64,000 nucleotides of DNA from Oscheius onirici (taxonomy: Eukaryota > Nematoda > Chromadorea > Rhabditida > Rhabditidae): assembly GCA_932521025.1 (NCBI GenBank), contig OW051473.1, positions 1,364,001 to 1,428,000 of the forward strand, read 5' to 3'. How positions within the stretch are numbered: position 1 is the stretch's first letter; every line of letters begins with the position of its first letter. The notes beneath the pieces were generated by a model. That model did not search any database and had not been told where the DNA came from. It saw only the letters and a list, made by a program, of their open reading frames with translations. The translations under genes were made by a program, and so were the position numbers. Below are positions 56,328 through 64,000 of the stretch, piece by piece.

Positions 56328-56786
56328 ATGACGAACCGTGTTTTTGTCTTGCTATTTCTAGCTGCCACCTCTGCCACTGAACTTGAGGTTCAGCTCATCA
56401 TCAACTGCCAGTTCAGAGCAGTCACAACTGCTACCATCCACATGATGGAGGTACAGCTTTTCTACACATTTTTCTACACAAAATTTCAGGAGGACATTAT
56501 TTTCCATGACGAAGTTGGCTTCACAGGAGAAGTCGTTTTTAGAAACGGAGTGCCTCATAGTGTTATAGGTCTAGAGGATGAGGACAGTGTTGGCGACTTC
56601 GAGATCTTCTTAAGAATCTTTCACAATTGTGAGAAGAACCCAAACGAAATCGGAGAGGTAAAACGTCTTAAAATAGTTTCAATTCATTTTAAGAAAGAAG
56701 TATTTGTTGGAGATCCTTTGGAACACACTGGAAAATGCAGAGATAGCGACAAAAAGTGTACATTTCGGCTCACAGTAAATCTGTAG
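56328..56786 (+). CDS. Transthyretin-like (TTR) family secreted protein
   Basis: Exons 56328-56450, 56490-56657 and 56694-56786. The signal peptide is MTNRVFVLLFLAATSA. The mature part follows the family pattern: a first strand VQLIINCQF, then EDIIFHDEVGFTGE, DFEIFLRIFHNCEKNPNE (the conserved LxIxHxC of the domain) and KCRDSDKKCTFRLTV. Introns of 39 and 36 bp are both multiples of three without stops, so the unspliced frame stays open and could mislead a gene finder; removing them restores the usual spacing. An in-frame ATG lies upstream at 56286. TTR-like proteins are among the commonest secreted nematode families; ligands are mostly unknown. Confidence 0.75.
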   Translation: MTNRVFVLLFLAATSATELEVQLIINCQFRAVTTATIHMMEVQLFYTFFYTKFQEDIIFHDEVGFTGEVVFRNGVPHSVIGLEDEDSVGDFEIFLRIFHNCEKNPNEIGEVKRLKIVSIHFKKEVFVGDPLEHTGKCRDSDKKCTFRLTVNL

Positions 56787-57459
56787 GCATAGAATTGTAT
56801 TTTGTTCTTTTATTTCAAATTTAACGACACTGAAGTATTCTCTCGAAGACCCTCATCTTGGTGCTTTGGATCAAACTTGAACAAACATGGACGTTACTCT
56901 GGATCTTAAAAGTGCTCACAATTTCCAGAAAAGTGTCTTTAATTACTTGACACCTCTTATTACAGTAGTACTTGATACTCGTCTATCTGAAAGCTGGTTA
57001 CGTAACCTATTTTCCCCGGAACGGATTTCATTAATTAAAAAACTGATAACGATAATATTAGTAACGTAAACCTTTGTCTGTTATAGAATTTGAATTCCCG
57101 CCCAAGTTTCCCTCGCGGAATCGGCCCTGTTCAACTATTCGGCTTCTCCTAGTTTACTCCTTTTCACGCTCAAATCGTCGACTGTTGGCCACTTTAGAAC
57201 TAATTTAATGTATAGAGACGATCTATACAGAGACGGTCTATAGTTGTTTCTCCTTGTTCACAAAGGAAATACCAAACAAACATATTTATTTTAGTGGAAC
57301 ACTCTTTTTGGAAGGAATTCATGAATGTTTAATATTAATGAAGCTGAAAGCGCTGCTTTAGCCTACCAGTACATAAATGACATCATTAACCGGTATAGAG
57401 TTCTCGGTAAATAGTAGCGTTGACATGGAACATAAAAAGGGAAAACAATGCAACTAAAG
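56787..57459. other. Intergenic, no gene seen
   Basis: A 60-codon frame at 56887 (MDVTLDLKSAHNFQ) has no splice or family support. Confidence 0.4.
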
Positions 57460-60400
57460 TTATTTCTTGGATTTTCTGAGCTTCTTAGACAATATTGCCA
57501 TCCTCAGCTTCATGGTAGACTTCTTCTCCTTTCGTGTCACTGACGAATCTGTAATTGGTGTATCTTTAAGAATGTTTAAACGAAAAAGAAATGATATAAC
57601 ACCGACCTCTGCTCCTCGGCTGTGAGCTTTCTCTGTGGCTTTCTGTCAGTTTAGCCTTCTCATCCATAATGTAGACAAGAAGACTAAGAAGCTGTTTCTC
57701 TCGGTTTTGGGAAGATTCTTAAAATGCATTGTAAACTAAGACTAAACACACTTGCCGTCTTTCGTGTCCTTCTCAATCAAAGTTCTTAACAAGGTGTCCG
57801 TTTCTGCATGAACTTCAGTCAAATAGGCTTCCTTCCAACTAAAAATTTGCTTTGAACTGTGGATGTCATTTAAGTTTACGAGTATTGGAGACAATCTTGT
57901 TGACGAAGAATATCGAAAAGTTTGAGAGCAGTGGAAATGTAGTCGTCAGTGCGAGCGAGTTTGTACCAATCTTTGGGATCTGAAAAATGTTATGATAAGT
58001 GGTTTTGTCTATCCTCTAGTTAGAGTATTATAGTTAGGAGGATACTATTTTCCTCCGCTTCATATATAAAAGTAGAAGGAAGTATGTCCGACTGTGTACA
58101 TCCACTCAGCATATTCGAAAAAGTAAGTACACATTATCGGGCATGTACGTATTTCTATTACTCTGTACGAAAAACCAAGTTCCATGTTCGTGTGTGTACG
58201 AAAAGATATGGATATCCGTACACGGACCAGTGATTAGTGCAAGGGGAACAGATGATGTACCCCGGCTTTCAAGGCTTCTTCGTCTCTTCCCCGGATATCT
58301 TTTTTGTATATTTGGTCAGCTTAACTCGACATGAACGACCTAGCTGGTTTAGCTTAAAACACTCGTCAGCTCCATAATTAGAGTTAATTTTAACTAGACT
58401 CGTGACTCCGCTTTTTGTCACAACTCTTAAGCACGATTGAAGCGTCAAGCATCGGCATGTCAACAGTTTATTACGAATAGAAGCACTTACTTGTTGTAAT
58501 TTTCAAAAGAAGCTCCTTTTCAATTTCCTTTCCTGTCCGTTCCACGGTCGAAATTTCCTCGTCAAGATTCTTAACTTTAGCTGCAATGCTGTTTGAATCT
58601 TCTCCATCATGTCCATCATTCGCAATCTGAAAGTCCCTAGCTTTTTCTGAATTTATGTTTCATGCGCTGCAGTCATTCCCGATGCCATTTATCAAACAGC
58701 CTCGACGCCGGATTGGAAAGGGAAATGACTGCGCATAGCTATTAGACTACCTACCGCTTTACGAAGTCCAGGAGGGAGAGGTGCTCTTTTCTTCTTCTTT
58801 GAGATTCGAAGAGTGCGAAGCTTTTCACTCGCTTGCTCAGCTATTAGCTAAATCCAAAGTTGAAAAACGTGGTGTGAGTTATTACCTCTTTAGACTCTGT
58901 TGGAGTTGTAGGTGTAAGGAGAGGCGGTGGTGGTGGCATGCTTTTTGGGCGATCAGATTCTCCGGGCAGAAGAGAAGCAGGAATAGTTCTGTAAACAGAT
59001 AGATGCTATCAGATAAAAAGACTTTTGCAGGGCTATTTAAAAAAAATAAACGCACTTTCTTGGAGCAGGTACCGGTTTCTCCTCTTCGTCATCACTGTCC
59101 GCAAAAGGGTTCTTGCTCTCGTCATAGTCAAAAGCAACTTTCAGATCTTCTTCAAAAGGATTCTTAGCCGGAGTTCGCGTGTTGAAAGAACTTCTCGGAG
59201 AGGCTGTCGGTAGAACGGTGATAAACCCCGGAGTGGTTGGAGATGGTGTCCGAGCTAACATTGAATGCCTGAAAAGTATATGAAAAAACTGAGTTAAAAA
59301 CTACCGGGAAATAGGAGGAGTCATGCTAGCCGACAGGAGCATTGAAGCCCTTTTAGGTCTCGGAGGAGCAACCGGCGGATTGTTTGACTCCCTCCTCAGC
59401 ACAGCAACTGGCGTGCAAGGATCCTAAAAATATTTTTGTTACGCGATTGTAACTTCTAGCAAACAAACTTATCCCTCCTGTCAAATGTCGTAGAAACTTT
59501 AACTAAAACATAATAAAACTAACCTCGGCAACATCGTAAGTGTTTGAAGATCCAACACTCACACCAGAATCGCTCGAGCATCCTGGATGGTCATCCACCA
59601 AGTGCGTTTTCGGAGACACAAGATGCTTCGGCTTCGGCGGAGGGACGGGTTTCACTTTTTGTTCCCTCTGTTCGCTTGATGGAGATATTGAAAGAAGCGT
59701 TGACCTGGTATCAACTTCTGAAAAACGTACTGAAAACCAAAAGGAACAAGCTCACCGAGTGTTTCATAGTTATCCTCACTGGCTGAGCGAGATACAAGAG
59801 TGGATGGAGGAGGCGGCGGAGCCATTTTAGGTCGAGGCGATTTTTTCGGTCTGAAAATTTCAGTGAAGCGGTGATAGTTGTCTGATTTTGGTTTACTGAT
59901 AACATAGTACACTATTTCTATTCAAGATTTGGTTTGGTACATTGTACGAGGAATCAGCCGGGTTCACAGATTAGCTCAAGATCCGTTTCCGCAAAATGCC
60001 ATTTTCCATATCTGCACAAACACTATGTAATCTCCTACGTTTAGCTCACGCTGTTCGCAGTCGTCACAAACTAAATCCCTTTAAAACTCAACAATAACTC
60101 ACTCTTTCTCGTCAAGTATTCTTCGAACCGAATGAGCTATACACTCATATTTTCCCTTTGTCTTTTTGTATCCGCCAGTATGAAGCTGCGTCCCACACTC
60201 CGAGCATTTCAAGCATTTTCTGTGCCATACGATCTTCTCGACCATGACCTAAATTAAACCCATGAATCAAAAATGAGCCCTGTCCTCACCCGCTCGAGAA
60301 AAAACATGTGCTCTCCACAGCCTGGACAACAAGGAAATTGGGCATCCATTCCATTTCTGGCCTCAAAAACGAGGTTGTTTACAGGGATTCGGAGACCTTC

Positions 60401-61311
60401 TGTAGGAGTCGATGTTACCAAAAACATATAACAAAATCTTACTTTCATCGATGTCAGCCCGTTCGAGAGTGTCTTTAAAGGCGGTTAGTTGAACCAGTTG
60501 GGCCAAATTGATGTTGGGAAAACTGAGCTTCAAGTCACTCTCGCTCACTAGTGCCGGGATTCCGAGTATTTCTTCTGCTAATTCAGTCATCTGAAATTTG
60601 TACTTTAAACAGTGTTATTTCTATGATCTGTGGAAAAACTATAGAGCAGAAAAACAAAGAAATGCAACATATTTTGGTAGATTTATTCCAAACTTGCTTT
60701 CCTCATTGTTTTCGAATTGTAAAAACATATTAGAAAAACGAACCGAGTCGAAGCTGATCTTGAAGCGAACACCTTCAGGTAACTGATCTGCATTGTCTAG
60801 TGGTCGTCTGAAAATGATGAACGTTGCTATAAACTCCTGTTTTTAAATGTCATGTCTGTCTGGCAAACAAGTCATTACGCAGGCTCAATACATTTAATCC
60901 AGAAAGTAAACATTTTGCACAATTGAAACTTGCAGTTGAGACCAAAATTGCTACGTTTACACCGACTTTTGCAAAAGCAAAAACAGTTCTTAGCACCTTC
61001 TTGACAAAATTTTGAAATCTACATGCAATATCGATTTTAAGGATTTTCAGCGTTCAGTAAACGCTTCTTTCAAGGTCACAAGTCGCTCGCACAGTATCTG
61101 ATCATGGGAAATGCGGGGTTTTTGAGGTTCCCAAGCATTATCACCGTAGTGGCTACGTATATTTCAAAAATTCCCACCTTTCTGCCAATTGTTCCTGAAG
61201 AAGTTTGGCTAGAAGATCCATTGGCTTCGACCAGTCTCCTCCAATCCAAACATGATGGTTGTAACCGAGTTCTTCTAGCCATTCTGCCAGTTTTTTGTAT
61301 TCTTTGGCCAT
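57460..61311 (-). CDS. MICAL-like adaptor (divergent CH, LIM, NPF, bMERB-like)
   Basis: The start at 61311 gives MAKEYKKLAEWLEELGYNHH, a divergent CH-like region ending EEILGIPALV and NINLAQLVQL. The LIM domain is complete: CPGCGEHMFF, then VWHRKCLKCSECGTQL and KGKYECIAH, with ligand spacing C-x2-C-x17-H-x2-C-x2-C-x2-C-x17-C-x2-H. The middle is Pro-rich (NNPPVAPPRPKRAS, MAPPPPPSTLV) with two NPF motifs (AKNPFEED, SKNPFADSDDEEE), which bind EH domains. The C-terminal exons are charged and helical (VKNLDEEISTVERTGKEIEK, REKQLLSLLVYIMDEKAK), as in the Rab-binding bMERB domain. This architecture matches MICAL-like proteins of endocytic recycling. Exon borders between about 58.8 and 60.1 kb are approximate. 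It is head-to-head with the EDRF1 gene. Confidence 0.82.
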
Positions 61312-61974
61312 ACCACACTACATCTAGTACCTGAAACTATGAATTTTGAGATGGTTAAATGGAAAATGCGTGTGAAAACGGGATAGTTAATTAATAGTGT
61401 GTTACATAATTAAAGTTTTGTTATTGGACAAAAATTATTTAACAATATAAAGGCCAAAAGCCAGGGATTAAGGTGGAAGCTTAATATCGGCAAATCGGGT
61501 TTAAAGGACTGGGTCAGCATGGGAGCGCAGGTTGCGTTCATTCAAAAACACTAATTTTAACCTGTTTTTGGTTGCTTTGAGCTTTAAATTTTTCTAGTTC
61601 TAAATTTTGGTTTTCATAGTTTTGCTGTAAGATAAACGATTTTTTAGACCGTTTTGTATAGAAATTTTTCTGTAGAGCACGATCCGTTTCCTGTGATTCC
61701 CCTCAGAGCTTCCAAAAATGCTTTCGTTAACATCAATTTCCTTGAGAGAGATTAATTCTATTGACAATTTCTCAATTTAATGATGTTCTCTTATCTCCCT
61801 TATATAAATCGGGCTCGCTGCGATTATTTGATGTAGATCCTTCCTATAAGCCTTTTTCCCTGGATGGCACTTGAATTTCTCTGATTAAAAACCGTTTTAG
61901 ACACACAATTTCAGCTGATTCCTTGCTGGTTTTTCGATCATATAAGCGGCTTATTGAACATATAAGAAGAAACG
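61312..61974. other. Shared divergent promoter region
   Basis: About 660 bp separate the MICAL-like start (minus) from the EDRF1 start (plus). An acceptor-like TTTCAG occurs on each side (minus near 61333, plus near 61914), consistent with trans-splicing or 5' UTR introns. No other feature was seen. Confidence 0.45.
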
Positions 61975-64000
61975 ATGAGCTGGGAGGGAGCATCAACTTC
62001 CTATAATTCCGATCTTCAAGAGGTAGGTTTACTATTTCTCTCTCGGAAAATTCAAGTAAAAACTGCCAAGAGACGCAGGAACCCATTTCATTACACAGAG
62101 CTATTTTAACAGCGCACTGCCGGGGTTGCCAAACCCTGTCGTGCTAGTGGGATGCCATCGGCCCGGTTAGCTCAGTCGGTAGAGCACCAGACTCTTAATC
62201 TGGCTGTCGCGGGTTCGAGCCCCGCATCGGGCTTTCACATTTTTTATGTTTTGCTAAGCGCTGAAAGACTATTCTCATGTCAGTGTGCTTGATTTTCATC
62301 GTAAACAATCTCAAACTTAATCCAATACTTAAAAGAGTTCCGGATAGTCAAGTGGATAGGATGACAGTCTATGAAGAAAGCGATCGCAAGTTCAATCCCG
62401 GGTGGTAGTACACGAAGGTAGTCTACCCTGGCATCTCTCGCCAGCCTAGCCTGTCCAGCGGATCCCGTAGCTTGAGCAACCCTGATCATTCAACGCGCTC
62501 ACCATCACTCCAAGAACCCTCTTCTCTTCGGATGTGATCTCGGTCAGGTGAACTGCCTTGAATACCGAATAAACAGTTTTTTAAACAGCTTTTAAAAACA
62601 GTTTAAAAGAGTGAACTATACAAACCAAATACACCTGCCCTGAATGAGGCTTTTGATATTAAAAAACCTTCATGTAAGGGCATACTATTAATATAATTTA
62701 CGGTAACTTATTTCAGATGGCCGATCAATTCGCCCTGGCCTTCATCAATCGACGACCAGATCAGCAAACTGTGGCTACAATGGCTCCAATTGGCACAAAC
62801 ATCAGCCGTCTCCCCAAAAACGTAACGAGTCTTTGCTATTTGTACCGGTTTTTTATATTTCAGAAAACATACAGTGAAGGATTCAAAGCATTTTTCGAGT
62901 CGAGTTATGAACCAAACTTTGAGACAAGGTTGGATCTTTTTCGTTTCAATCTTACAGTCTTTTTAGTCTCGACATGGGTTTTTCATTTGTGGAAGACGAA
63001 CTGGATTGCAAGTTTGCCGGAAGCTCAACTGCGCTGAAAAAGTTGTTTATGGAGCCGTATAGAGCTGGACCGCTGTCACTTTTCTGCCATCGCATAGGAA
63101 AAACAATCTACGTGGACATGGACGATAGCGTCAAAGACGAATCTTTTAAAGAGGTAATTTTTTCATAATTTTGTTTGAAAAACAGCAAGAAATTTCTTTT
63201 TTTTTTATTTAGAAATGTTCGTCTTTTCAGAAAGTTCAAGACTTTAACCACGACCAAGGCTACATTCCGTACAGCTCCTATACTTCCAGCACCGGTTTAA
63301 CACTTTACGAGAATTTAATTTGGAACTGGTTAGTCATTTTTACTCCCCTTCACAAAATGTTTTGAGCAAGGAAGCGAGTGACACATGGAGAGAACACATG
63401 GGTATGTGGAGAGCAACAGAACTTGCTCTTGACTTTTCAAAGTCAGCTCTCAGTCCCATGTTTGACAGTTACAGCTACAAAATAGAGCCACAGGTACGGT
63501 CAAATTCGTTCATTATTCTGTTTTTTAGAATTCTTTGAGCGGCGAGGCTTATATCTGGGAGTTCCACAACACGAAAATGCTTGTAGACTCGGAACTGCCG
63601 ATATTTGGAGGAGGAAACTATCCAGCTCTTACCATACGGCTTAGGTTTGTGAAAAGTGATAATAAAATGTGAATAGTTACGATATTTAGCAGCTCATTTA
63701 CCTTTAATTTCAAAGTAAAGGTGGTAACAATGATGGCATCGCACTTAAATAAAAAACTTTAGAAACGAGAACAACAATTTCAGCGAGGGAAACGGGATGC
63801 CTATCTCGGTCCTTACGGGAGTCGACATGCTTCTTGACCAGTTAATGCATCATATCAAGGAAACTATTGTCGTCCACCAAGTCGAAGGAAGTGTTCAGGT
63901 CAGATTGCCCTTTCCTATTTATTTTTGTCATTTTAGAAGTACGATGTCGTCGTCCAGAACCAAATTCCGTATTTGGAAGGTTCTGAGTTTGACTCAACAA
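61975..64000 (+). CDS. EDRF1: EDRF1 orthologue, 5' part
   Basis: Nine exons are visible: 61975-62022, 62717-62821, 62864-62928, 62967-63153, 63231-63328, 63367-63493, 63529-63644, 63784-63898 and 63937 onward past the window edge. Signature blocks align with erythroid differentiation-related factor 1: FCHRIGKTIYVDMDD (human HRIGRTLLLDE-like), MLVDSELPIFGGGNYPA, ISVLTGVDMLLDQL and QKYDVVVQNQIPYLEG. The order and spacing are the same as in vertebrate EDRF1, a large conserved TPR-containing protein linked to globin regulation; its nematode role is unknown. The exon 5-6 join is in phase with acceptor TTTTGAG|CAAGG. Intron 1 holds a tRNA-Lys and a SINE. Confidence 0.85.
62161..62233 (+). tRNA. tRNA-Lys(CUU)
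   Basis: A complete cloverleaf. The acceptor stem is GCCCGGT/ATCGGGC with discriminator U. The anticodon stem is CCAGA/TCTGG around CTCTTAA (anticodon CUU). The A box is TAGCTCAGTCGG and the B box GGTTCGAGCCC. A pol III terminator-like ATTTTTT follows within 10 bp. It sits in sense orientation in EDRF1 intron 1. Confidence 0.97.
62338..62580 (+). repeat. tRNA-derived SINE, most complete copy
   Basis: The head has an A box TAGTCAAGTGG (62345-62355) and a B box AGTTCAATCCC (62389-62399) at tRNA spacing, but no closing acceptor stem. The 180-bp body contains CCCTGGCATCTCTCGCCAG and ends ACCGAATAAACAGTTTTTT. Partial copies of the body occur at 51-161 (inverted) and 162-320. It lies 105 bp after the tRNA-Lys gene in EDRF1 intron 1. 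Confidence 0.75.

Noticed and set aside
1-64000. CRISPR arrays, operons with ribosome binding sites, prophage features
   Set aside because: Intron structure, trans-splice acceptors and gene families are eukaryotic; no regularly spaced short direct repeats were seen.

Overview
The window looks like a compact rhabditid nematode nuclear genome, Caenorhabditis or a close relative. Coding regions are cut by very short introns (about 30-60 bp) with TTTCAG-type acceptors. Several genes have such an acceptor directly before the start codon, as expected for spliced-leader trans-splicing. The gene content is also nematode-like: serpentine chemoreceptors, a cuticle collagen, a transthyretin-like protein, a CUB-like secreted protein, F-box-like genes and a nuclear receptor remnant. 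All exon models are hand translations from sequence and were not checked against transcripts or databases.

Layout. 0-6.5 kb is repeat-rich: a head-to-head SINE pair, a nuclear-receptor ligand-domain remnant with an in-frame stop, a 5'-truncated RTE-type non-LTR retrotransposon and a second tRNA-derived repeat. 6.5-15.7 kb holds an F-box-like gene, a nucleoside deaminase, a tRNA-Gln and three minus-strand membrane-protein genes whose tails carry PSAP and/or PPxY motifs; one looks like a LITAF-type protein. 17.5-20.9 kb is a membrane-anchored coiled-coil protein with a long first intron full of repeats. 22.8-24.2 kb is a tandem duplication of a tRNA-Pro gene plus a small Lys/Ser-rich gene; the upstream protein copy is dead. 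24.5-29 kb is a tandem pair of chemoreceptors, the first apparently broken. 29-32.1 kb has an unassigned minus-strand gene and a str-like chemoreceptor. 33.2-34.7 kb is a DD37D (maT-like) mariner.

35.9-36.9 kb is a cuticle collagen, followed by a degenerate tRNA-Ile(UAU), a CUB-like gene, an M13 (neprilysin-like) peptidase, a tRNA-Pro(AGG) and a membrane-anchored carboxylesterase. 47.3-51.3 kb is a tandem F-box-like pair; the second copy has a nonsense codon and an intron carrying a perfect 305-bp-arm inverted repeat. 52.5-56.8 kb holds a str chemoreceptor, a cysteine-rich secreted protein and a transthyretin-like protein. At the right end a MICAL-like gene (divergent CH, LIM, NPF motifs, bMERB-like C-terminus) lies head-to-head with the 5' part of an EDRF1 orthologue, whose first intron contains a tRNA-Lys and a SINE.

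The genes do not form one pathway. The most suggestive groupings are the cluster of PSAP/PPxY membrane proteins (possible ubiquitin-ligase/ESCRT trafficking clients), the paired paralogues with one intact and one decaying copy, and a network of nested inverted-repeat elements placed in introns.
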